64,000 nt of DNA, taken from contig OZ034970.1 in assembly GCA_964030785.1 (NCBI GenBank), positions 33,892,443 through 33,956,442 of the forward strand, read 5' to 3'. A program made the position numbers and the translations under genes. Below, piece by piece: positions 35,348 through 46,204 of this stretch (position 1 is the stretch's first letter; each line of letters begins with the position of its first letter). The notes beneath the pieces were generated by a model. That model was not told the origin of the DNA. It saw only the letters and a list, made by a program, of their open reading frames with translations, and ran no database searches. Source of the stretch: Siderastrea siderea. Lineage: Eukaryota > Cnidaria > Anthozoa > Scleractinia > Rhizangiidae.

Positions 35348-38300
35348 TCAAAACGCTGAACGAACTTGAATGGCTTGTAGCGATGGGTTTCCACCACGCT
35401 CTACAAGAAAAATGTAAATTGAAAAGCTTGCGCAATTTTTTCTAATTTGTAATTCATGTCCATTTTAGCCTTCCGCCAAATATACCTGTTTATGGCTTCG
35501 GAAAACTACTAGAGTAAAACGAAAACTGAACTATTATTTTGGTTTTCCTTTGTTCCCAATGTATCTTCTAATCCAATAGTAAGAACAATGGACACCTCCT
35601 TTACTTTTTTGTATTTTGATAATTGTTATTGATTTTAAGAGTTACATACAATGTTTTTAAATGTAAAGAAGCAGTTATAGACGCAACTTTTGCAGTTGCG
35701 AAGAGAAAGCCTGAAAAAAAATCAGGCTTGTGCGGGATTCGACCCCTTGACCGACGCAGCGCTCTAACCAATTCAGCTAACAAGCCAACTGGGAGCTGGT
35801 CAGTTACTCGGTGCGTTATAAACTCGTAAAGGATGAAGATGAAATAATGAATATATGAAAATCAGATATGGAACTGCAGGATGAAGAATTAAATGTAAAG
35901 AAGATCATTGCAGTTAATCCGTTTTGTACTTAACCCATTTCAGATTGTGACCCGACAATTTGTTATTTGATTTGGCGATCATTGTCTCGAGTAGGTAAAC
36001 ATTTTAATTTTGGAATTAAATACTCTAATTGAAGGTAGAGATTTGTTCTGTCTGCAAGAATATAAGTATTGTTTTGCAACTGACAAAGAAAAGTGAGGAA
36101 GAGTTATTCGTAAACCATGGTCCCTTTCCGACTAATACACAGGTTAGCCTGTCAACGTAGCTGGGAAGGATTCTCACGCGGTGGCGAAGCCGCTAGAACG
36201 AGCGGCTAGGTTGCGGGAGGCCTGGTTTGATCCACCGACCTTCAGGTCGAAAAGTGCGACGGGCTAAGCATCTGAAAAATAAATACTCTTTTAACTGAGA
36301 AAACTGGGAATGTACTTAGCAAAGAGATTGAACTTTTATTGATGTTCTCACCATGGACAAAAACGTTAATAAAATTTTTCAACTCACCCTGACGTGACGT
36401 ATTTTGATGCTCCAAAAATATTCCTCCTGCTTGGATGGTGTAGACGAAAGAAGCAAACGGAGCTACTGGTGATTTGGAAATTAAAACCTGTTTTGGGAAT
36501 AAGGAAACGGCATAATTTCCAAAGATACTCTTTCAAGCCGAAGTAATAATAGCCCTGAATAAAATGTAGTCATTGGTTTGAATCTAGGATTCTCGGTGGT
36601 TAGATAGGAGCGACCATTCGGTAGGGTTTTCGGTAAGGCTATTTCTGTTCAGTGCATGTCGTGTGACTTACGGAGGTGCAATGGAAGGAAAACACTCAGA
36701 GGAAAACTGCCTGTCCTATCTACAGATAACGCACAAAGAAAACGAGATAAAATTTGAGCTTTTACCTGACGAAACTTGTCGTCCAAATACTGTACAATCA
36801 GGCGCGTATTCACTGCATGAGACCACGTGTTTCCCAATGCGGCGGTCACGTGACTGCCATCGTCCTCCTCTGGCTCAGCATCGGCGCCATCTACGTCCTC
36901 GAAAGCCTCGCTACTTTTCAAGGGACTCCCCGCACCAGTCCCCAGTCCAACAAAGCGGGTGGTGATTTGATTTGTAACGACCACCTGGCAATGTGAAAAG
37001 AGGTGAACACTGTGAAACCGGTCATGATACATTTGCAGTTGTCGTACCAGATGAATTTTAATGCAAAGTCAGTGCTCTAGTGTTTTGGGGTTAGAGTTTA
37101 TGAAGTTTATAATTCCAGTTTGTTTCAGGCATATTTGAAAGATGAAGCGACGGAACAAGCAATCCTCTCTCATTTCCCCACCAAGCTCCCTTAGAATATA
37201 TTTCCTCAATGTCCACAATATGAACAAGTTGAACAGGTCAAACTACTACCTGGCCCCCTTCCCCAGAGGGGATGCAAGACCCAACGTAAGGTTGGCCATT
37301 CCCGTCCCCAGAGCTGCGATCCTTTTGGCCAGCGCCACAGATCGAGAGCTCTGGGGACGAGAATGAAGGTTGACCACCCCGCTAAAAACTAACAGCTGCG
37401 TAAACAAAGCCACATAAAATCCAATATTTCTGCGAAGGGCTAACGCTCGAAACGTCAGCTTTTGAATTTCTTTACTGTGGTCAATTCACCTCATCAACTC
37501 AGTTGATAAACCTAACTTTTGTGCATTATAGGGACAACTGAGGACCGGGTGGGAAGAGACAATGTAAAGCACACCGCCACGAGTAAACTGAAACACACAT
37601 ACAAGCAAGCAAACAAACACAAAAATGGGGATGGAAAACCGACCTTTAATTCATAAGTGCGCCTCTGTGAACATTTCAAAGTTTGAACCAAATAAACTGC
37701 AGGTGTCTAAGCATCACAAAAGGAATGTAAATACCAATACCACAAAGAGACAATTAATCTCAGAAAGAGACTGAAAGACCTTTGACACACTCCAAGTAAG
37801 AAAGTACAACCAGTGCCAACCGTGAAAAAATGCATGCAGGCCGAGTCACAAATGGTTTTAAGTTTGCTTGTCATATTGTTTGGGAAACAGAGTATTTGCG
37901 CTGATTGGTCAGCGTATGCTTTGCGTGGAAACTTGACGCGCGGGAATGTTCGTTGCCTACCTTAATTAACCAACTACAGAGCAAAGAAAATGCGAAGGCT
38001 GAGTAGAACCACAACCTTCAGTTACTCTTACGCCACGCGAGTTTTAGGTAAAAACTTTGGAAGAATCTGGATTTCTCACCGGAATGTGGAAAGTCTCGGC
38101 AAGGTACCTGAAATGAAAACAGAAAAAAAAAACTTGTAAGCATTCTGGTGAAGGTAGACAGGTCTCCAAACAAACCTTCAGTAAAAGGAAAACAGATCGG
38201 AGAAAAGGAGTATTTTCATACCATGGAAAAAGTTACTTTTAGTGATTCCTTTCCTTTATTATTCCTTGTATAAAACAGTCTCTTTTTTATCAATTTCTGA

Positions 38301-41300
38301 AGTTCCCACGTTAACCGGATAAACCACGTAAGGCAGTGCTGTCAAAAATCTCCGTTTTTGGTCCATTTTAGACCGCTTTCGATTGTTCAAGTGCGGACAG
38401 AAGGCTTAACGTATCAAAAAACTCTGTTTTCCAATAACGAGTATGTATGGACAGGGACTTAGAAGCCTTTTTGCATCACACGACAAAACAAAAATCAGTT
38501 TCAATTACGCGAATACTTTAGACGCCAACTGAATAACTGATCAGCCGGAGCATACCTCGCTCATTTTCCAACCATAAAGTGTTGCGCTTGGACGCGATGC
38601 CTCTATTACCCTGACGATTTTGCTTACTTTAAAATTGCTGCCTCCTTGGAAAGAAGCGCAGTTCGTTCATTCAGGTTTCTGGAGACTCTGCTGTCAAACT
38701 CCTTCCTCACAAGTGATGCTATGGAGTCTAGGATGATGAGCTTCACACGCTTGGATATCACTTCTTCTTCAAGTCTCTGAAGCCTGCAAACAATAATATT
38801 CCTTACCAAGTTAGCGGGAAGCAAGTGCTGTTTCTGTAAAGATTCTGATTTTTCATCAACTTGGGCTAAACTTTTCACTCACAAGATGCAAAAGAGCGAA
38901 ACTGCATAAACATGCCGAATTCCATTCTACAGGTACAAACTACTACGAAGGCAGTTTCCATTTGAATGGCCACACTAAGAATCACCTTCTGCAGCATAAT
39001 AAACGGCACCACAGGAAAATAATACTCAGTAGCTTTCATTTGAATGGTCACACTTCAGGATTTTACCCACAGACTCAAAAGTTAGTACCACCTTCTCCAG
39101 CATAATAAACGGCACCACAAGTACTACTCAGCAGCATTCATTTGAATGACCACAGTTTACGGTTTTATCGGCACAGACTCGAATACCATCTCTAGCTTGT
39201 ACAGCATCCTAGGCAGTACCACAGGAAAGTACTGCTCAATAGTTTGCACTTGAATCATCATACTTCACCCACAAACTTTACTTCTGATCAATAAGGTAAC
39301 ACTCTCTCAATCTTGCTAAATCTTTCTTCTTCTTTTTAGCACAACAATAATACACATGAAGTGTCAAATCTTCAGTCATCAAATACTTGATGCACAGCAC
39401 TGACTGACTTTGAGCAGATTTGCAACTTACCTATCCCATAATGAGCTGCATGTTGATTCCCAATAGACATGTATTCTTGCCGACAGCTGTAGAAGTGTCT
39501 CATTGGAATTGAAAAGGTCTGGAAACCGGTTTGATGCGATTTCGACCAATCTAAGACAAATACATTTTAATTTAGCAAGTGGTGGTCATATGTAACAGTT
39601 ACTAAAACAGAAGATTGTGAAGGACATTCAAAGCCAAGTAGCATTAAAAATTTTGGTTAACCATTTTAAGTTCCCCATGAACCATTAAAAATGGTAGACG
39701 TGTAATCCTGCAGTAGGTCAGCCCCATCCAGGGGGGGGAAGGGTGGAGGTAGTGACACTGCTACAGAAAGCAATTCAGTTGTGGCACCCTTCCACCAAGT
39801 GGGAAATTTCTCTAAGCCCTTTCACAACTTGCTCTCTGGTTTGTTTGCAAGTTGTGTGGAGAGGGGACTTTTGTTTGGAAATTTATGGCATAATTACTAT
39901 TGAGCGGTCTCAGTGTAGAAAGTTTGGCATTGTTGTCATGTATACTCAGGGATTTCAATAAAATTTGAAGTAGGCAGCTGGTTTGAGTAGAGTAACCAAC
40001 TGTATGAACAAGGGTTTGAAACAGTCTTCCTTTAATTTCTTTAATTTGGGGCAAAAAGTAGCCGACTTTTCTGAGTGAAATAGCTGACACTTTTCGTCGG
40101 CTATCGGTGCTTATTGAAAGCACTGATACTTATTTGTTATTTATACTTTACACATGCATGTTGTATAAGAAAACAATGACCAGGAATCACATGAAAAGTC
40201 TGACATGGTTTTGACATGGTTCAGAGTGTGGGGTTCTCTCTGTGTAACAGAAACTTGACCCTCTAAGCCCCTACATCATCATACAAATTCTCCTTACTGG
40301 TCTCCATAGATTTTATTGATTATTAATTGGGAAAATCTATTTGAACATCAACCCAATTCATGTTTGGTGATCATTTGCCAAATTGTTATGACCTGTATGT
40401 GTTTTAATACACTGATACGATGTGGAGAAATTTGATGCTGATCACTATTGGGGCTTAATTGCCAAATTCTTATGACCTGTAAGTGTTTTAATACACTGAT
40501 ACGACGAGGAGAAAATTGATGCTGATCACTATTGACACCCAACCTTGTTGCACTGAAAGCTGCCTCAGTATCAATATAAATCACACTAGCATCCAGTCCT
40601 CCTCTATCCTGAGGCATGGTTGCCAACACACTGAGCATGATGCAGAACTGAGTCTTGCCACACCCTGCTGGACCTGCTATCTAGAAATTACAGAAATAAC
40701 AAAGATTTGTGTGCTGGCAGAAAAATTGCTTTAGGCACTTGGTTAAATTGATATGGTACCAAGCTGAGATGGACGGTTGTGTATTTAAAGCCCAGTGAGT
40801 CTTAAAATAACAGATAAGATCATGCTGGCTATGCTTAACACATTGTCTTGACCAGCGACTGCTCAACTGGGCAGTGACACGAAAATGTTAGCCTTGTTTT
40901 CAACACTTTCTCATTGTAATTTGGCTTGTTCAAAGCCTTTCACAAGATGGTTTGGTGAGATGAGATCACAAATAGATTGGTAGCATCTGCCGTATATGAC
41001 TTGACATTCAGACATCTCCTCCACCAAAAATGTTGTTGACAAAATTCCTTAACATGACAAACAAGCAGTGACCATCTGAGTGAGACTCCCAAGACCTGGA
41101 ACATCTTTAGTGATACCAAAGGGCAGACATGCCCTCTTCTGACATGGGAAGGAAAAAGAGATGTCTGTACACAGGGCAGTCTTAAGCTCACCTCTGTGAT
41201 CATACCACAAGCCAGTCCTCCATGAAGCTGCTTATCAAGGGCATCAAGTGAGGTGGGAAAGAATGACTGCTGCTGTTCTGATCTTTCAAGCAAAGAAAGC

Positions 41301-44147
41301 GCCTGAGGAAGTTTATCACAGATATGTAGAGGTAAAATCCTCGGCAAACAAGTTGTGCAGTTTGGACACCACATAATAAAAACCACCAAATTTTGTAACG
41401 TAAGTCTTAAAACTGGCTGGGCCTATTATTGGATAGATTTTTGAACCTGGTGCTTACTGTTACTCTCATATTCAGGGCTATTTTACTTATTAAAAAATGT
41501 TTAAAAATTCAACAAACAGTGGAGCCCCATTAAAAAGACCACCAACAGGCCATAAACTGTGTCATATTAACCCTTTAACCCTTTCACTCCCAAGGGTGCC
41601 TAACATCAAAATTCAAGACGAATCCCAAATTTCATTGTGTACATTACTTAAATATAAATAGTGCCATGTGAAAGTTCTGCTGAAGAGGTTTCATTGGAAT
41701 GGTCACACCATAGGATTTCATCCACAGACTCAAAAGTTAGAATCACCTTGTACAACATAACAAACAGCACCACAGGAAAGTACTGCTCATTAGCTTTCAT
41801 TTGAATGGTCACACCATGGGATTTCATCCACAGACTCAAAAGTCAGAACCACCTTGTACAGCATAATAAACAGCACCACAGGAAAGTACTGCTCATTAGC
41901 TTTCATTTGAATGGTCACACCATGGGATTTCATCCACAGACTCAAAAGTTAGAATCACTTTAAGGCTCCACAACTGACTCTGGGAGTGAAAGGGTTAAGC
42001 CCCAACCGTGACCAGCATCAAATTTCTCCCATCATATTTGTGTATCAAAGCACATGCAGGTCATGAGAATTTAGGAAATGATCAATGCAGATGAACTGTC
42101 TTGATGTTTAAACAAGTTCTCCCAACTAGTAATCATGTGGAAACTAGTAAGGAAAATTTGCATAATGATGCTTGTAAGGAAAGGTTCTATTGTATCACCA
42201 CACACCACACTGAGTGGAAAAGGTCCGTTTCAACTTTTTCTCTCAAAGTTATTACAGACATCACTTCAAAATATAAATAAATAAATAAGCCCCACAGAGA
42301 AATATCTTGATAATTGAATTGTCTGGATAATTCAATGCAAGAGAAATGTTCAATGGCATTCAGCTAATCAAAGATTGACTGTACCATGCCTTTTTCACAC
42401 TAAAAAAATACCTGTTTAATCTTTACCTTTATCCAACAAAAATACCTCCCAGAAAATCACTATTGCATAAAATACGGGCCAAAATTTTAAATCCACAAAA
42501 ATACCAAAATGGAGAATTTCAAACCTAAGTTATCCTTTGCACCTTTCTATTACCAGTACTTTCAAGCCCAAGCTACTGTCCCTTGGTGTAATGATACTCA
42601 CTGTTTGCATCTTAGGGATAATGGACTGACTCACAGCTCTCTGGATCTCCAGCACTTCTTGGTAACTGGTTCCAGTGGACTTTAGAAGTTCTAGGACATT
42701 TTTCTGAAGAACATCCTATTTATTTCAAAAATAAAACAACCTGAAATCCAGCCAGGTTAACATAAAATTTAATTCATTTCATTTTCACTGCATGCTGGCA
42801 ACATGACACTTAAAAAAATATTTGTGCCATTTCCAAGGGCAAAAAATTGCTTGTATGGCTGCTGCCATCTGCCTCCTGCTTACCTCCTTAAGTTGCTACA
42901 TGTAGGCCGAGATCAGAGATTGTGTACCGTAAAAGCTCTATTAAGCCCCCCCCCACCCACCACTCTCTGTTGACCCCCCTCTGAAAGTCAATTTTTTAAC
43001 AAGTCCCCCCCCCCCTCTCCATTAAGCTCCTCTCTAATAAGTGGCCACATCTGAAGCTCATTTTTTTTAAAATAAGTCCCCATCCCTAATAAGCCCCCTC
43101 CCCACTTTGGGACATCAGATTCTGTAATTAGACTCTACTAAAGCTGCAGTCTCTATTAAAACCACCAGCTATATAAAGTTTGTTGGCCTTTATTGACAAG
43201 AATTAAGTTAAGAGTATTTGACTTCTGTGCAAAAATTATTTTAAGATTAAAGAAATAAGTCCCCTTCTCCTCCATTAGGCCCCCCTCTCTAATAAGCCCC
43301 CTGTTCATGAGGCCTGAAATTGAATAAGCCCTCTGGGGGTTTAATAGAGCTGTCACGGCCCAGAAAGGGGTACTCCCTCATAATACCTATACAGGTATGT
43401 GCTGCCCAACAGGTTCGGGATGTTGGGATTTCTGATCTAAAACAGGGTATCCATAATCCAGACGTTTTCTAGAATGGGGTGTAATATTGCAAATGCACGA
43501 GAGCTTCAAGAGATGAGTAACGATTTTTATAGGAAAATAAATAAATGGCTAATTAACTAATGGGGAATATAACACAACCTGGTGTGCATAGAAACAGATG
43601 TATTTTGGAGGTATAACTCGAACAAACAAAGAAATAACTTTTCTAAAATGGGGTTTTGAAATTTAGTAAATATCTAGAGGAGGGCATTAAAAAACCGCCG
43701 ATTTCTAGAATGGGGTATTACGGTAACTGCATGCTAGCCATACCATCAACCAGCATCTTAAAATATTATAAATGTTAAGATCATGCTGGATAAACTCAGC
43801 ACAACATCTTGGTCCACAGATTGCAAACATTTCTCTATCACGGGTGAGCATAAAGGGAAAGGTTTTACACTTTTCATCGTTTTGGAAATTTATTGGGAAG
43901 TCTTACCCAGCAAAACATGCAAATGCTGTAATACTTTTTTTATACGCATAATCGATGCATGGAATAATTTACCACAAGAAATCGCTGAGTCAGAAAATCT
44001 GAACATTTTTAAGACCAGACTTAGACGTCATCTTTCCTTGTGAAAATCTGAACATTTTTAAGACCAGACTTGGACGTCATCTTTCCTTGTGAACATTAAA
44101 TTATTTAAGTGAGGGTGTGTGCATATTTATAGATTGAAATGCAGTGT

Positions 44148-44183
<36 letters not shown>

Positions 44184-45642
44184 TTTGTTTTTTCTAGTGT
44201 AAGGAGGGAGTTAAACTAGAAAGGGATAACCCCCTTTATCTCCTTTTCACTTTTTCGTAATTGAAATCGTGAATAAACAGTTATTATTATTATTACTCTA
44301 GATGATGCCTACATACTAGTGCTTTCCTATGCTTTGCCTTTTCATCATTAAGATGGTTAAAAGGGGCTCTGATTTTGTAGTTTAGCTTTAAGATGAACTA
44401 CATGTATGTCTCTTTAGAGTGTGCGATCTTTACCAAAATAATGCAGGACTTCACTGTGTTTACTGTCAATCATTTTTAACAATCACATTTATATAGATTT
44501 AGCCAAGCCTAAAAGCGGAGCCACCCTTTTTGTTTTGTTTGTTTTTTTGCTGGCAGTTATTAATTTGTGAAAATACTCTCATTCAAGTCGTAAAATTTAA
44601 AAAAAAAAAAAACAAAAGAAAAAATTTCTTGCTTTCGCTGAGAGCCGAACCCAGGTCGTCAGCGTATGAAGTTGGATATTAGCTCACTCGGCCATGAGCG
44701 GTTATTGACATTTTGAACGTTAATTTTAATACTTATCTCTTTCTTCATGACAAGCTGCCTATCAGCATGAAAATGCTGGTGTTTTTCCTGGCAAAATGTG
44801 TTCGGAACGCCGTAAAAACCATGGTTGTGGACAGAAAAAAACAAAAAGCACTAGCTCTGCTATATTTGGCGTCGAAACCGCTGTGAAAAGCTGCAAATTC
44901 AAGCTGTGTGCCGACCGAGTTCGAACAGAACCGACAAGGCAAATTTGAACTTTTCGCCTGAACTTTATGGCCTAATTTTTTTCGCCTAAATTGAGCTTTT
45001 CCCCTTTCACCAAAAAGACAACTGAGTATTCTTTTGAACTCTTTTTTTCCATTAACAAATTTGTTTATGACTTTTGTTGTCTTTGCTTGTTTTGCTACAA
45101 CGTGGGTCAACATGCGATTTCGCGCCAAAAACACATGGGATTCAGCACAGGGTTATATCCAGTGTACAAAATGTATTGGTAAGCCTGTTGTGCGGACAGA
45201 CGGATGGACGTACATACGTACGTACGTACGTACGGACGGTCACGTGACTATTACATCACTACCAAAATTTCTTGGCTTGATAGGTTACCAAATTTCCTTA
45301 GCAATGGAGCTCCGCTGACGCGCTAGCGCGCTGGCTCCGCTATTACCCAAAATTTACTGGCACAGATTAATACAAGGTTTTAGATCCTAGCGCACCTTTC
45401 CATAACAGACAAACTCTTTGATTGTTGCAAAAATTTACCGATGGTTGTGTTACAACTGTCGTGAACGTCTTAGAAAAGAGGGCAGTTTGTGATTGGTGGA
45501 TTGTTTTCCACTTTGCTTCTGTTTTCAGGGGTCTGATGGCAGTGTAGAATGCAATTTTAAGTTAATTTTGAACTTGTAGTTTGCATGTTATTGAAAAGCG
45601 CAGTAGTGTGTCATCATCGTCAACATCATCATCATCATCATT

Positions 45643-45685
<43 letters not shown>

Positions 45686-45925
45686 CCACCACCACCATCC
45701 TCATCATGGGTTGGAAAGAATATGCAGCTATGGCGCAAACTAACCACGCACTTCGTGCACTGTGAAAGGGTAAAAGTGGCTACAGGTCCTCTTCCTCGTT
45801 TATAAATTTAAGTATAATAATTTCGTGATCACATATACCTTGCATGTAGCTATCCGATGTTTGGCAAGCCTCTCAACGATTTCTGGTCGTATTCCATGGA
45901 CACGACGTAGCTTTCGAGACGACAT
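35348..45925 (-). CDS. RAD51B: RAD51B, RecA-family recombination mediator, nine or ten coding exons
   Basis: Coding exons: 45925-45839, 42715-42602, 41302-41192, 40680-40544, 39550-39431, 38780-38628, 38107-38080, 36984-36766, 36487-36388, and a tentative last exon 35400-35348. All have GT-AG ends and keep the frame; the sum is about 373 residues, near the vertebrate length. Residues 1-67 are the N-terminal helical domain (starts MSSRKLRRVHGIRPEIVERL). Walker A GPAGCGKT lies at 107-114 and Walker B KLIILD at 204-209. VVTNQITTRF and ALGNTWSHAVNTRLI mark the core C-terminus, as in human RAD51B. Known role: ATPase of the BCDX2 complex that helps RAD51 load on single-stranded DNA in the nucleus. 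One exon is only 28 nt. The final exon is uncertain. Introns hold MITEs, a LINE remnant and satellites. It diverges from the SPRY gene across 262 bp. Confidence 0.93.
35650..35786 (-). mobile_element. tRNA-derived SINE with a shortened tRNA head
   Basis: The minus strand begins GGCTTGTTAGCTGAATTGGT: a 7-bp acceptor stem pairs with ACAAGCC, the A box is TAGCTGAATTGG, and the B-box-like GGGTCGAATCC has one change from consensus. The head is 62 nt, about 10 short, with the anticodon stem missing its 3' side, so it is not a working tRNA gene. A T-rich tract and a body (TTCGCAACTGCAAAAGTTGC) follow. Confidence 0.75.
37425..37520 (+). mobile_element. Penelope-like retroelement 3' fragment
   Basis: GGGCTAACGCTCGAAACGTC (37437-37456) can form a 4-bp stem with a TAAC loop followed by GAAAC-GTC, like stem II and the 3' core of a hammerhead motif. 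The 5' core reads CTGCGAA rather than CTGANGA, so it has decayed. TCAACTCAGTTGATAAA follows and recurs at 59706-59722. It lies in a RAD51B intron. Confidence 0.5.
38940..39260. repeat. Diverged array of about 106-bp units in a RAD51B intron
   Basis: Three to four units with TTCATTTGAATGGTCACAC, ACAGACTCAAAAGTTAG, and GCATAATAAACGGCACCACA. Same family as the array in the element at 41579-41994. Confidence 0.8.
41579..41994. mobile_element. piggyBac-like MITE with internal 106-bp tandem repeats
   Basis: Perfect 14-bp termini CCCTTTCACTCCCA and TGGGAGTGAAAGGG are flanked on both sides by TTAA (41575-41578, 41995-41998). TTAA targets and CCC-starting ends are typical of the piggyBac superfamily. 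Between the ends sit about two and a half units with a 106-bp period (GGTCACACCA at 41701; GGTCACACCATGGG near 41807 and 41913). No coding capacity. Confidence 0.85.
42049..42175. repeat. Dispersed repeat family, copy in RAD51B intron 2
   Basis: ACATGCAGGTCATGAGAATT, AATGATCAATGCAGATGAAC and TCTCCCAACTAGTAATCATG recur at about 52830-52960, 54128-54215 and 58490-58630, and more weakly near 40345-40455. Confidence 0.7.
42926..43358. mobile_element. MITE built of TAATAAGCCCCCT phrases
   Basis: The left end AAAAGCTCTATTAAGCCCCC and the right end GGGGGTTTAATAGAGCT are inverted. The interior repeats (C/T)TAATAAG(C/T)CCCC and CTCTCTAATAAG several times. It lies in intron 1 of RAD51B, next to a GGGGTACTCCC-type element at about 43370-43725. 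Confidence 0.75.
43783..44296 (+). pseudogene. LINE remnant: C-terminal reverse-transcriptase ORF end plus 3' tail
   Basis: The last about 45 residues of an 86-codon frame (43783-44043) read FFIRIIDAWNNLPQEIAESE then FKTRLRRHL, the tail typical of CR1/Jockey-type LINE polyproteins. The stop is followed by a 53-bp tandem duplication of the last coding segment (43996-44092), an (AT)n run at 44151-44180, and an AATAAACAG(TTA)n end. The 5' part is missing, so it is a 5'-truncated inactive copy within a RAD51B intron. Confidence 0.75.
44505..45345. mobile_element. About 840-bp element with TAAAAGCGGAGCC-type ends and a tRNA-like segment
   Basis: The left TAAAAGCGGAGCCACC and the right GCTGGCTCCGCTATTA are inverted ends. 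On the minus strand 44700-44640 resembles a Leu/Ser-type tRNA head (ATGGCCGAGTGAGCTAA as A box, TGGGTTCGGCTC as B box) followed by a T-rich tract. A GTAC/ACGT-rich stretch lies at 45200-45240. A 129-codon minus-strand frame (44745-45134) lies inside, without recognisable domain. A further copy of one end lies near 46490-46600. Confidence 0.6.
45611..45706. repeat. (ATC)n trinucleotide microsatellite
   Basis: About 28 ATC/ACC triplets. The Asp-rich and Ser-rich frames over it are artefacts. Confidence 0.95.
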
Positions 45926-46187
45926 TTCCTACATGCCTAGTCGAGACTATAAAATTTCCATTTTCCGGTCCTTTCTTTGGTCTTTTCTAAAATTTTAAAA
46001 GAACCTAGCTGAGTACATTGCAACGAACTGGGTAATCTCGTCCGCCATCTTGTTTCTAATCCAGAAGCTTAGGAACCAAGCCGCCTTGATGAGAGGTTAC
46101 CAAGTGAAACAACCAAAACAACGCAAATATACTGAAAAAGAGAAGTTTGTCAATTTTCGCAACTTTAACCGATGAGGTTTTCTATGA
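45926..46187. promoter_or_regulatory. Bidirectional promoter of RAD51B and the SPRY gene
   Basis: The two start codons point away from each other and are 262 bp apart. The minus strand carries AAGATGGCGGA at 46041-46051, 116 bp upstream of the RAD51B ATG. No TATA box is evident. Confidence 0.65.
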
Positions 46188-46204
46188 ATGCTCCAGAGCT
46201 GTGA
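46172..46204 (+). other. Upstream ORF overlapping the SPRY-gene start
   Basis: An ATG at 46172 (and another in frame at 46184) opens a 10-codon frame, MRFSMNAPEL, whose stop at 46202-46204 lies past the main ATG at 46188. If both are on the mRNA, translation of the main frame needs leaky scanning. Confidence 0.45.

Noticed and set aside
35725..35786. Functional tRNA gene on the minus strand
   Set aside because: Only 62 nt, with the 3' half of the anticodon stem missing and a SINE body attached.
41648..41839. Frame reading MSLWMKSHGVTIQMKANEQY
   Set aside because: Translation of the 106-bp tandem units in the piggyBac-like MITE; such frames are often mis-called as coral genes.
45562..45805. 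Poly-Asp and poly-Ser frames
   Set aside because: ATC microsatellite.
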